A stretch of 52,882 bases of DNA from Gammaproteobacteria bacterium. Lineage in GTDB: Bacteria; Pseudomonadota; Gammaproteobacteria; Burkholderiales; Burkholderiaceae_B. The notes below the pieces were generated by a model. It was not told the origin of the DNA and ran no database searches. It saw only the letters and a list, made by a program, of their open reading frames with translations. Positions 27,417 to 35,961 of the stretch are shown here, piece after piece. The stretch's first letter is position 1; every line of letters starts with the position of its first letter. The stretch spans positions 1 through 52,882 of the forward strand of contig JAURJT010000054.1 of NCBI GenBank assembly GCA_030832095.1. Direction: 5' to 3'. The position numbers were made by a program, and so were the translations under genes.

Positions 27417-27548
27417 GTTTGATCCTTTTTTGTGTAATGAACTTGTCTCAGATAATTTTTAATTGCACTATTTTTATGATCGTTTAATCGTATAACGCTT
27501 TGACTGCATCACGCAGCATCTGCTGATACTCTCGCTGTACAGAAGCTA

Positions 27549-29030
27549 TCAACGTAAGATAAACGGATTTGCCGGTGCACCTTCAGCGTACGAAATCCAG
27601 ACACTCTTGGTTTCGAGGTACTGCTGAATCGAGGCCATACCGCTTTCGCGTCCAAGACCCGAATGCTTCATACCGCCAAAAGGCATCATGTAACTCACCG
27701 CGCGATAGGTGTTGACCCACACCGTACCGGCTTTAAGTGCCGACGACATCCTCATCGCACGACCGATATCGCTGGTCCAAATGCCTGCAGCCAAGCCATA
27801 AATCGTATCGTTGGCCATCTGAATAGCATGTGCCTCATCCTCAAAGCCCATGATTGACAACACGGGGCCAAAGACTTCTTCGCGAGCGATACGCATGTTG
27901 GGATCAACATCCACAAAAATCGTTGGCTCAACAAACTGACCACCAGGCAAAGCACTGTCAGTGGCTGGGCCACCGCCCAAAATACAACGTGCGCCCTCCG
28001 CCTTGGCAATATCGATGTAATCCAGAATTTTTTTATACTGACCTGGCGTGGTCACAGGGCCAATATTAGTATCGGGCAACATCGGGTTGCCTTTGCGTGC
28101 CGAAGCGCCGAGAGCAGCAACTTTTTTCGTGAACTCTTCGCGAATCGAGTTTTGCACCAACAAGCGCGAACCCGCGATACACGTTTGACCCGTTGCGGCA
28201 AAAATCCCCGAGATCACACCCGCGGCGGCTTTGTCTAAATCACAATCAGCGAAGACGATATTGGGAGATTTTCCGCCGAGTTCAAGCGACACACGCTTCA
28301 TTGATTGGGCTGCCTGGGCGTAAATTTTTGCACCCGTTACATCAGAACCTGTGAAGGTAATTTTGGCGACCTGAGGATGATCCACTAATGCAGAACCAGC
28401 CTCAGCACCATACCCAGTCACCACGTTAAACACGCCATCTGGAAATCCAGCTTCTTTTGTTAAGGCCGCATACTCGAGCGTGGATACCGAAGCAAACTCT
28501 GAAGGCTTAATCACCACAGCGCACCCTGCCGCGATGGCGGCCGCGCACTTCCAGGCGATGAACAATAAAGGTGAATTCCAAGCCGTTAACACCCCCACTA
28601 CCCCAACCGCTTCGTAGCGAGTAAAGGCAAACATATCGGGCTTATCGATTGGCATCACTGCGCCTTCGATCTTATCGGCTAAACCGCCGTAATAGCGAAA
28701 CCATTCAGGGTGATAGTTCACTTGCCCACGCATCTCGGCCATTAGCTTACCGTTGTCACGCACTTCGATTTCTGCCAGGCGCTCAGCATGCTTTGTCACC
28801 AGATCGGCCAAGCGAACCATCAGCTTGCCGCGTTCAGTGGCAGTCATCTTTGACCAAGGGCCTTCGCGCATCGCACGGGCTGCTGCGGCCACCGCACGAT
28901 CAACGTCTTGTGCGCAGCCTTGGGGGATACGCGCCCAGGGCTTGCCTTGGTAGGGGTCAATGCTATCGATCCATTTCTTACCGATGGGCTCAACGTATTG
29001 ACCATCGATGTAGTGATTGTAAGTTTTCAT
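27549..29030 (-). CDS. Aldehyde dehydrogenase (NAD(P)-dependent)
   Basis: A 493-residue aldehyde dehydrogenase. The glutamate motif is LELGGKSPNIVF and the nucleophilic Cys lies in ATGQTCIAGSR; AWNSPLLF matches the PWN-type oxyanion loop with Ala replacing Pro. It starts at ATG 29030 (MKTYNHYIDGQYVEP). An open frame back to 29063 adds 11 residues without a better ribosome site. The gene follows the esterase gene by 45 bases and precedes the alcohol dehydrogenase gene. Together these could process an ester-linked alcohol to an acid. Confidence 0.92.
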   Translation of the reverse strand: MKTYNHYIDGQYVEPIGKKWIDSIDPYQGKPWARIPQGCAQDVDRAVAAAARAMREGPWSKMTATERGKLMVRLADLVTKHAERLAEIEVRDNGKLMAEMRGQVNYHPEWFRYYGGLADKIEGAVMPIDKPDMFAFTRYEAVGVVGVLTAWNSPLLFIAWKCAAAIAAGCAVVIKPSEFASVSTLEYAALTKEAGFPDGVFNVVTGYGAEAGSALVDHPQVAKITFTGSDVTGAKIYAQAAQSMKRVSLELGGKSPNIVFADCDLDKAAAGVISGIFAATGQTCIAGSRLLVQNSIREEFTKKVAALGASARKGNPMLPDTNIGPVTTPGQYKKILDYIDIAKAEGARCILGGGPATDSALPGGQFVEPTIFVDVDPNMRIAREEVFGPVLSIMGFEDEAHAIQMANDTIYGLAAGIWTSDIGRAMRMSSALKAGTVWVNTYRAVSYMMPFGGMKHSGLGRESGMASIQQYLETKSVWISYAEGAPANPFILR

Positions 29031-29075
29031 CTGCGTGTCTCGTCTCTTGTCTATCTGTTGCAAAAGTATATTGAT

Positions 29076-29993
29076 CTATTGAAGCAAAGTATTCACATCT
29101 TGCGCAATCGTTGTCATCGCTCGATCTGCTGCTTCAACAATATTGTATAGACGAATAAAACCATGAGGTAAGCCCGCCATGCGTCTGGTGATCACTGGTA
29201 CACCTGCTGAAATTAATTTCTTGGCATACACCTCGCCATCATCGCGCAAGACGTCATACTCTGACGTCAACACCACCGTGCGGGGTAAGCCTTCAATATT
29301 CTGTTGCGCCATCGGTGATATTTTTGGATCGCCATGCATTGAAGCCGGCGCATAATGTTCAAAAAACCATTGCATATCACGCTTAGTCAGTTGCATACCA
29401 TCACTGTAATGTTGATATGACTCGGTGTTGAAATTGTGATCCGTCACAGGATAAATCAACAACTGGCCTTTAATGGCCACGCGACCTAACAACGAATGCG
29501 TTGCCACCGCAGCCAAGTTGCCACCTGCACTATCGCCACCAACCAGCAAGGGTACCGTGGCACCCACCAAGTCTTTCATGTGTTCAGACGCCCAAACAAT
29601 CGCGTCTTCACTATCATTAATCCCTGCTGGAAAAGGATGCTCGGGCGCTAAGCGATAGTCGGGCAACAGCACCGCGCATTGGCTGCGCTTGGCTAATGCA
29701 CGCGCCATGGCATCAAAGTCGTCAATCGTACCGATGACCCAACCGCCTCCGTGCAGATAAACGATCAAACCCTTAACCTCAGCGCTGGGCACAAACAGTC
29801 TTGCGGCCATTGAACCCGCGCGCGCCGGGATCGCTAAATCTTTCACCTGATGGATATCGGGACCCTTACCAAGCGCAGCACGCGTTGCGCCGGTCATATC
29901 TCTTGCATCTTGGGGCGACCCCGCAGATAAGGCGGGTCGACCCGCTGCGGCCATTTTGGCAAATAATTGAGCGATCGTTGTATCTAAGGGCAT
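29076..29993 (-). CDS. Alpha/beta hydrolase, HSL/acetyl-esterase type
   Basis: This 305-residue cytoplasmic esterase has the HSL-family oxyanion motif YLHGGGW, nucleophile GGDSAGGN, the acidic residue in SEYDVLRDDG and the His in GLPHGF. It is the first gene of a four-gene minus-strand run (esterase, ALDH, ADH, dehydratase). The N-terminal cap is short, as in bacterial hormone-sensitive-lipase-like esterases. It probably releases the acid or alcohol later oxidised by the neighbouring dehydrogenases. The substrate is not determined. Confidence 0.9.
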   Translation of the reverse strand: MPLDTTIAQLFAKMAAAGRPALSAGSPQDARDMTGATRAALGKGPDIHQVKDLAIPARAGSMAARLFVPSAEVKGLIVYLHGGGWVIGTIDDFDAMARALAKRSQCAVLLPDYRLAPEHPFPAGINDSEDAIVWASEHMKDLVGATVPLLVGGDSAGGNLAAVATHSLLGRVAIKGQLLIYPVTDHNFNTESYQHYSDGMQLTKRDMQWFFEHYAPASMHGDPKISPMAQQNIEGLPRTVVLTSEYDVLRDDGEVYAKKLISAGVPVITRRMAGLPHGFIRLYNIVEAADRAMTTIAQDVNTLLQ

Positions 29994-30276
29994 GGCGCGA
30001 CTCTCTGATTGATAACTTATTTTGTCAAAATTTAGTATGCCGTATCAAATGACGGTAAGTCAGCGAGCCACCCACTCAACACACTGTGCGCAAGCATCTA
30101 CTATTTGCCACGGCATGTCTCAAGGCCACAGACACAAAAGTCGTGACAAAGCCAGCGGTGATGCACTCTTTACTCGTCTCCGATCACAGTTTTTGTAATG
30201 ATTTTGATTGAATTTAGCACACTGCCAAAGGGCGGTGAATTCTTGTTTGATGTCGCGATGGGCTTGAGCCTACGAG
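29994..30276. other. Intergenic region upstream of the esterase operon
   Basis: It separates the AAA-ATPase gene stop (right side) from the esterase gene start. Both genes are on the minus strand, so it holds the esterase operon promoter. I see no gene, no convincing terminator and no repeat. Confidence 0.4.
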
Positions 30277-31524
30277 TCAATCGACAGCACCCCATAAACT
30301 AGAAATCGGTATTGCCCACTGACGCTCACCCAAAGGCAAAATCTGCTCGCCGTCGTATAACAAGTACCCACCCTTAAATTTCTCACCGGCGAGTGTGGCT
30401 AACCGTTGCAAACCTCTCAGGTCACGCGCTTTTACGCTTGAATGTGACTTCACCTCGATCCCAAGAATGTCACCGGCAGCGTTTTCAATCACAAAATCAA
30501 CCTCATATTGATCCCGGTCTCGATAATAGAATATTTGATACCGCCCCTCGGCCGTGGTTCGATGCTTGAGCAGTTCACTAAAAACAAACGACTCAAGAAT
30601 GCTGCCAAAACGACAGCGGTCTTGTGCGAGTACAGCAGGCGTAACGTCGGTCAAAATTGCCAGCAACCCAGAATCAATAAACTGCAACTTTGGCGCTTTT
30701 AATACGCGACTGAGTCGGTTATTCGCCCACGAATCCACCCTCTTAAGCAAATACATTTGCTCAAAAATACCGACATATTTTGAAACTGTTTTTTGATCAA
30801 GCCCAAGTTGACCACCCAGTTGTGTGAGATTGCATACCTGCCCAGATGTTTGAGCCAAGGCACTCAAGAACTTGGGCAACTGATCTAATTTTTCGACATT
30901 GACCAGGTCGCGCACATCGCGCGCAAGAATGGCGCCCGTGTATTGCAATCCCCAAGCAGTCCTTCTGCGAGCCGTGGGTCGCGCCACAACCTCGGGATAG
31001 CCTCCGCGTAGCGCTCGTTCAACCAAGGTCTGAACAACCGCGATCGGCCTTGACTGGAGGACTTTTCCAGCAAAAATACTGTCAAGCCAGTTGGCATTCG
31101 CCCCATTCATTTCACTTTGTGACAGTGGCAACAGGCACAGGGTTTCCATCCGGCCAGCAAGCGAATCCGCCGCAGTCGGCAAGGCCATGAGGTTGGCGGA
31201 ACCTGTGAGTAAAAATCTGCCAGCTCGACGATCTTGGTCGACCGACTTCTTGATTGCCAGAAGGAGTTCGGGCGCACGTTGAATCTCATCAATCACCGCA
31301 CGATCTAACCCTTTAACAAATCCCTCGGGATCACGCCGAGCCGATAACAGGGAAGCAGCATCGTCTAACGTCACATAGCGCATGGCGGCGCCTGCCATAT
31401 GCCGCACAAGAGTGGTCTTGCCGGCCTGACGTGGCCCTAAGATTAAGACCACAGGAGTATCGAGCAAGGCCTCGCAGATGCGAGGCTCAATTAATCGTGG
31501 AAATGGAGGTATGTGATTGATCAT
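30277..31524 (-). CDS. AAA ATPase with DUF4143 domain (AAA_14 family)
   Basis: A 415-residue ATPase of unknown function. Walker A GPRQAGKTT is at 30-38, Walker B is VIDEIQRAPELL, and LTGSANLM is the sensor-like strand. The C-terminal DUF4143 half ends in YEVDFVIENAAGDILGIEVK, which has the D-x(n)-E-x-K pattern of a PD-(D/E)xK nuclease-like fold. ATG 31524 is preferred; the frame extends to 31533. Such genes are scattered, often strain-specific and not tied to their neighbours, so this is probably an accessory gene in a catabolic region. A role in defence or toxin-like activity has been speculated for the family but is unproven. Confidence 0.85.
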   Translation of the reverse strand: MINHIPPFPRLIEPRICEALLDTPVVLILGPRQAGKTTLVRHMAGAAMRYVTLDDAASLLSARRDPEGFVKGLDRAVIDEIQRAPELLLAIKKSVDQDRRAGRFLLTGSANLMALPTAADSLAGRMETLCLLPLSQSEMNGANANWLDSIFAGKVLQSRPIAVVQTLVERALRGGYPEVVARPTARRRTAWGLQYTGAILARDVRDLVNVEKLDQLPKFLSALAQTSGQVCNLTQLGGQLGLDQKTVSKYVGIFEQMYLLKRVDSWANNRLSRVLKAPKLQFIDSGLLAILTDVTPAVLAQDRCRFGSILESFVFSELLKHRTTAEGRYQIFYYRDRDQYEVDFVIENAAGDILGIEVKSHSSVKARDLRGLQRLATLAGEKFKGGYLLYDGEQILPLGERQWAIPISSLWGAVD

Positions 31525-31531
31525 AAACCAC

Positions 31532-31537
31532 ATTATA
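31532..31537 (-). promoter_or_regulatory. Candidate -10 box (TATAAT) for the AAA-ATPase gene
   Basis: A perfect TATAAT on the minus strand lies eight bases before ATG 31524, so a transcript from it would be almost leaderless from that ATG. No good -35 is seen at 16-18 bases. It may instead be chance AT-rich sequence. Confidence 0.25.
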
Positions 31538-31571
31538 ACGGCAAATTCGGATTATTATCCCGGCAGATTAG

Positions 31572-31592
31572 GAATAAAAGTCCGACAGACTT
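31572..31592 (-). terminator. Weak hairpin terminator after the Bug receptor gene
   Basis: On the minus strand AAGTC-tgtcg-GACTT (31592-31578) is followed by TTATTCC, just past the receptor stop at 31600. The stem is only five base pairs, so termination would be inefficient. Confidence 0.3.
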
Positions 31593-31599
31593 CGATTCG

Positions 31600-32580
31600 C
31601 TACTCAGGTTTAATCCCAGCATCCTTAGCAACCTTGCCCCAGCGTGCTTGCTCTTTTTGGATATAGTCGCCGAATTGTTCGGGGGTCCAGGGCGTTGGTA
31701 CCGCGCTAAATTGAGCAAACTTTTCAGTGACCTCGGCAGATGCCAAGACTTTATTCATCGCTGCGTTAATCTTTTTAACGATGTCTTTTGGGGTGCCTGC
31801 GGGTACCAAGATGCCCTGCCAAGAACTGATGTCTACGCCCGAGTAGCCTGACTCATTGACGGTCGGGATATTAGGTGCAACTTTTGAGCGCACCGGTGTC
31901 GTGATTGCCAGACCGCGCGCCTTGCCCGAGGCCACCTGAGGATAGATACTTGAGAACGGATCAAACAAGACTTGAATCTGCCCACCTATTAAATCTGTGA
32001 CAGCTGGCGCACTCCCTTTATACGGAATGTGATTCATCTTGATGCCCGCAAGCCCAGAAAAAAACTCAACGGCCAAATGAATGGAAGTGCCCGCCGTGCC
32101 GTAATTTAATTTACCTGGATTGGCTTTCGCATAGGCAACCAACTCGGCCAGAGTCGCAGCAGGTACGCCCGGGTTTACTGCGATCAACAGAGGTTGCACC
32201 GCCACCATACCAACTGGATCAAAGCTTTTCAAAGGGTCGTAATTCAGCTTGGCCATCGTCCATTGGTTAATCGCCATGGTACTGATGTTGCCCATCACCC
32301 AGGTATAGCCATCCGCGGGGCTACGCGCGACCACCTCGGCGCCGATCGCCCCACTCGCACCCGCGCGATTTTCAGCGACCACCGTTTGACCGAGCTCATC
32401 GGTGAGCTTGGCTGCCATGGTTCGGGCCACAATGTCAGTCACGCCAGCCGGTGGGAAAGGAATCACCAGTTTGATGCTGCGCTCTGGGTAAGTCTGCGCC
32501 TGTACGGCGAAGGCGCTTAAAACCAAAGCGATTGCTGCCGTTTGCTTGATGACGAATTTGCCAATCGTTGGGATATGCAT
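31600..32580 (-). CDS. Bug/TctC-family periplasmic receptor
   Basis: A receptor of 326 residues from ATG 32580. The signal peptide core is TAAIALVLSAFAVQA with cleavage before QTYPERSIK. The family motifs are IPFPPAGVTDIVARTMAAKL, TVVAENRAGASGAIGAEVV and the mid-protein YKGSAPAVTDLIGGQIQ. A longer frame to 32616 adds 12 residues with no benefit. It stands alone on the minus strand between the AAA ATPase gene and an uncharacterised gene, so its ligand cannot be guessed from context. Confidence 0.9.
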   Translation of the reverse strand: MHIPTIGKFVIKQTAAIALVLSAFAVQAQTYPERSIKLVIPFPPAGVTDIVARTMAAKLTDELGQTVVAENRAGASGAIGAEVVARSPADGYTWVMGNISTMAINQWTMAKLNYDPLKSFDPVGMVAVQPLLIAVNPGVPAATLAELVAYAKANPGKLNYGTAGTSIHLAVEFFSGLAGIKMNHIPYKGSAPAVTDLIGGQIQVLFDPFSSIYPQVASGKARGLAITTPVRSKVAPNIPTVNESGYSGVDISSWQGILVPAGTPKDIVKKINAAMNKVLASAEVTEKFAQFSAVPTPWTPEQFGDYIQKEQARWGKVAKDAGIKPE

Positions 32581-32751
32581 AGTGATGTCTCGGTTATTTT
32601 TAGGTATTGCCAGCAATGCTAACGAACAATGCGCAGGCGTTCAAGACTAATTGCACGGCTAATCACTCGAAAAGACAATTTGGAGGGTATGTCCTAGCCG
32701 CTAACGACTCATCACACAAAGAATATGCTGCGGCTATACCCTAGTCGATCT

Positions 32752-33258
32752 TCACTGGTCACACGAAAACACAATATCGGTGCCGTTATCGCCCTCATAC
32801 AGATCCCCCACAAACGCCAGCCCAATCCATTCCCAGCCATGCTCAGACAACCAGTCTTGATAGACCTGATCTGACAAATCGCGGGTAGCCGGCATCTCAA
32901 AACGAACCGTCACGCTTAAGGTCAGGCCCTTTTCATCGCCGTCCATTGCCCATTCGGTGTTGTCTTCTGTCAGGGCGACTTCAATGACACCCGTATTGCG
33001 CCCAAGCGACAAGCCCTGCTTCTTGAATAAGCCACCCGTGAAATAGTTGACGTCAAGCTGCAGCGGCTGTAAAGCCTGCCAGGCCGCCTGCTTGAGTCGC
33101 TTGCGCTCAGCCGGGCCTGAGGCAGCATTGGCTGCCAGCAACAATTCAGACGCGTCGCTGATCTTGCCGTAATCCTCATCATCATCAATCTCATCCTCAG
33201 GGGGCAGATTGATTTTCAAACCTGTGATGGTCCATTCAAATTTGGCGATTCTGGTCAT
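32752..33258 (-). CDS. Uncharacterised acidic cytoplasmic protein
   Basis: I do not recognise this 168-residue protein. It has no signal peptide or membrane segment. An acidic patch EDEIDDDEDYG lies at about 21-31 and the remainder looks like a mixed alpha/beta domain with strands near VIEVALTEDN and LTLSVTVRFEMP. Codon use resembles its neighbours, so it is probably a genuine gene. A hairpin-forming stretch (32685-32741) lies just downstream. It could be a small immunity-like or regulatory protein, but nothing in the sequence shows this. Confidence 0.65.
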   Translation of the reverse strand: MTRIAKFEWTITGLKINLPPEDEIDDDEDYGKISDASELLLAANAASGPAERKRLKQAAWQALQPLQLDVNYFTGGLFKKQGLSLGRNTGVIEVALTEDNTEWAMDGDEKGLTLSVTVRFEMPATRDLSDQVYQDWLSEHGWEWIGLAFVGDLYEGDNGTDIVFSCDQ

Positions 33259-33434
33259 GGTGATGAGCTAACGATTATTTGGTGAAAAAGATGACTGCAT
33301 TATGCCCTGAAGCTGCGCAAAGGGTAAAAAGACGCGTTGGCGGTCTCCTGTTGCAATTTCTTACAACCTGAAACGCGATTGATCGCTAAAATTTAGCTAT
33401 CTGACTTATTTTTGCCTTACCAAGGAGGCTCACG

Positions 33435-33638
33435 GTGAAATCTTTACGCTCACTATTCACGAAATTATATTTTTCAGCTCACAAACCTTTTAAAAAAGAG
33501 GGTCGAGCCAAGCTGTCTAAAGAAGCCTATACACAACACGACTTTTCCCGAGTTATGGCCGATATGCGTCTAATTGGCCAAGATTTGAACAACACAACAA
33601 AGCGTGCCTTGGATCAGTATGGTCAGTCGTCATACTAA
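33435..33638 (+). CDS. Small uncharacterised basic protein (67 aa)
   Basis: It starts with GTG 33435 and has a very strong ribosome binding site, AAGGAGG, eight bases upstream, which argues that it is a real gene. The protein is basic at its N-terminus (KSLRSLFTKLYFSAHKPFKKEGRAK) and predicted helical after residue 35 (RVMADMRLIGQDLNNTTKRAL). No membrane segment is evident. A 13-base palindrome GCTAAA-a-TTTAGC lies upstream at 33385-33397. It is followed 54 bases later by a small membrane protein gene. Confidence 0.65.
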   Translation: MKSLRSLFTKLYFSAHKPFKKEGRAKLSKEAYTQHDFSRVMADMRLIGQDLNNTTKRALDQYGQSSY

Positions 33639-33692
33639 GGCGCACTCGCGCGATCGATTGAATCTGCTCATCGACGCAACGAGCATCGTCGC

Positions 33693-33890
33693 GTGCACAC
33701 GCTCATTTTCTCCGAGCGTTTAATGAGCATTTTTTGTGCGCTCGTTGTTGCGCTCGCAGGCTTGGCCTCAGCCTTATATTGCGCCATCATCAATAAAGAA
33801 ATCGCCGCCTCCGTGCTCGGAGGGGCGACTCTAGTTGGTATGGTGACCGCTTTTATTGCTGGCAAAAAACCAGCCGAGAAAACGACTTAG
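33693..33890 (+). CDS. Small membrane protein (65 aa)
   Basis: A short protein with two hydrophobic helices: about residues 11-32 (MSIFCALVVALAGLASALYCA) and 40-56 (VLGGATLVGMVTAFIAG), joined by a short INKEIAAS loop and ending in a basic tail. The start is GTG 33693 or ATG 33723; the latter would put the first helix at the very N-terminus. It overlaps the convergent monooxygenase gene by four bases. The helix-hairpin-helix layout resembles the C-terminus of DUF2335-type membrane proteins, but this is only a resemblance. Confidence 0.55.
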   Translation: MHTLIFSERLMSIFCALVVALAGLASALYCAIINKEIAASVLGGATLVGMVTAFIAGKKPAEKTT

Positions 33891-35503
33891 CGGGCCAATA
33901 CCATACCGCGGTATCCCTCTGCTGCCACTTGGTCGCAGATGACGCGATATTTATCTAAGCCGGCAACGTAAGGCATAAACACCCTTGGTTTGCCTGGGAT
34001 GTTGGCACCGACATACCAAGAATTTGCCAACGGATACAGGGTTGAGTCGCCGACTTCATTCACGTGCTTAACCCACTTCTCTTCTGCATCCAAGTCAGCC
34101 TCGACACGCGCGTATTGATTCTCTTTGACATATTTGAGCAGATCAAAAATCCAATCCACGTGCTGCTCAATCGCCGAAATCATATTGGTTTTGACCGACG
34201 GGCTACCGGGGCCTGTGATGATCAACATGTTCGGAAAACCAGCTGTCATCAACCCCAAATAGGTCTTGGGGCCTTCTGACCATTTTTTACGCAACTCGGC
34301 ACCGTCATTGACTTGAATGTCGATATCCATAATCGCGCCAGTCATTGCATCAAAGCCTGTTGCAAAGATGATGGCATCAAACTCGTATTCGGCTTCAGTG
34401 GTTTTGATACCTTTCTCGGTGATCTCAACGATCGGAGCATTTTTGATATTGACGAGCGTGACGTTTGGTCGATTGAACGTCTCAAAATAATCGGTATCTA
34501 GCGGCAGGCGCTTCGTGCCAATATAGTGATCATTGGGGCATAAGATCTCTGCGACCTTGGCGTCTTTGACGATCGTACGAATTTTTCGGCGCACAAACTC
34601 AGACACCGCCTCGTTGGCGTCTTTATTGACCAGCAGATCTTTGTACGAGTACAAAAAGCTGATGTTGCCGCCGGTGTTCCACTTTTTCTCAAAGCTCTGT
34701 TCGCGAGCTTCTTCAGAATCTTCAAGGACGTTTTTAGTCGGTGGCGGATAGCCAGAAATCCCAAAGGGTGTTTTATTGGCTTCAGCGCGCGCCTCTTTAT
34801 AGCGGGCCTTATGCTTTTTGATGGTTTCTTCAGGCAGTTTGTAATTCACAGAGGGCACGCTGAAGTTTGCAGTACGCTGAAACACATGCAAATGTTTGGC
34901 TTCTTGAGCCACCACCGGAATCGTTTGAATACCCGACGCGCCGGTACCGATGATACCTACGCGCTTGCCGGTGAAATCAACTTTGTCGTGCGGCCATTGA
35001 CCGGTGTGGTACCACTTACCTTTAAAGTTGTTCAGCCCTTTAAAGTCGGGCACACGCGGCAGAGACAAATTGCCAGACGCCATGATGCAGAAGTTGGCCG
35101 ACACGACCTCACCAGCGGTTGTGGTTAAGGTCCAGTTATTTGTCTGGCGATTAAACACCGCGGATTTGACCCGTGTGTTGAACTGAATATCACGGCGCAA
35201 ATCAAAACGATCAGCAACGTGGTTGGCGTACTTCAAGATATCTGGCTGCGCGGCAAAACGCTCGGGCCACTCCCACTCTTGCTGCAAGTCGTCTGAAAAC
35301 GAATAAGAATACTCAAGACTTTCAACGTCGCAACGCGCACCGGGATAGCGATTCCAATACCAGGTGCCACCAACGCCATCGCCTGCCTCAAGCACTTTGA
35401 CGCGAAGCTTGAGTTCACGCAAGCGGTGTAGTGTGTACATCCCGGCAAAACCCGCGCCAATTACGACGACATCATATTGCGAGGCTGGTGCTGCTGAAGT
35501 CAT
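33887..35503 (-). CDS. Baeyer-Villiger-type flavin monooxygenase
   Basis: A 538-residue class B flavoprotein monooxygenase. FAD-binding GAGFAG is at 16-21, and GGTWYWNRYPGARCDVES follows as in cyclohexanone and phenylacetone monooxygenases. The Baeyer-Villiger fingerprint FxGxxxHxxxWP is exact at F160, G162, H166, W170 and P171, and NADPH-binding GTGASG is at 186-191. GGAG lies eight bases before the ATG. It would insert oxygen next to a ketone to give an ester or lactone. The Bug receptor gene divergent from it and the HSL-type esterase encoded 4 kb away could belong to one ketone/ester route, by inference. Confidence 0.93.
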   Translation of the reverse strand: MTSAAPASQYDVVVIGAGFAGMYTLHRLRELKLRVKVLEAGDGVGGTWYWNRYPGARCDVESLEYSYSFSDDLQQEWEWPERFAAQPDILKYANHVADRFDLRRDIQFNTRVKSAVFNRQTNNWTLTTTAGEVVSANFCIMASGNLSLPRVPDFKGLNNFKGKWYHTGQWPHDKVDFTGKRVGIIGTGASGIQTIPVVAQEAKHLHVFQRTANFSVPSVNYKLPEETIKKHKARYKEARAEANKTPFGISGYPPPTKNVLEDSEEAREQSFEKKWNTGGNISFLYSYKDLLVNKDANEAVSEFVRRKIRTIVKDAKVAEILCPNDHYIGTKRLPLDTDYFETFNRPNVTLVNIKNAPIVEITEKGIKTTEAEYEFDAIIFATGFDAMTGAIMDIDIQVNDGAELRKKWSEGPKTYLGLMTAGFPNMLIITGPGSPSVKTNMISAIEQHVDWIFDLLKYVKENQYARVEADLDAEEKWVKHVNEVGDSTLYPLANSWYVGANIPGKPRVFMPYVAGLDKYRVICDQVAAEGYRGMVLAR

Positions 35504-35961
35504 TGCTGTATCTCCGATCTAGCTGTTTTAAATTCGACTGTTTCAACTACGAGGTTTGGCAGGCCACTTCGGTCTTCACCACGTTCTGATCAAAACCGCC
35601 CATATTCTGTGTCTATAGTCTAAACGGATTTTGATAGATGCCCAAGTCTCACAAGACTGTGCGCCGCAATTTTAATTTTTCATAGCAAACATTGCATCTT
35701 GCGGCACTGCAGCATGACACTTGGATAACTTGAGATCTGACGATAAATACGGGATCGTTCGCTGCGCTAAACCATGCAGTCAGTCAAATCTTGCAGGCTC
35801 TGCCAAGCACAACAGATCACATTTTGGACTTTCAGCCTTGGGCAGGCCGTCGCATCTTGCACTTTCTGCAAAACCCAGTAATCTAGTCCTCACAACTCAG
35901 GATCCCCCACAAATAGCGTGTCGTAAAAAAACCGGATCCATACAAACTGACCGAGACAGCC
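35504..35961. other. 458-base divergent intergenic region
   Basis: It separates the monooxygenase (minus) and Bug receptor (plus) genes. I see no convincing gene; a short open frame around 35721-35975 runs into the receptor's start and lacks protein-like character. An interrupted inverted repeat pairs ATCAAAACCG (35589-35598) with CGGATTTTGAT (35625-35635, one bulge). The words GGGCAGGCC/GGCAGGCC and GCATCTTGC each occur twice. This is a plausible regulator-binding region. Confidence 0.45.
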
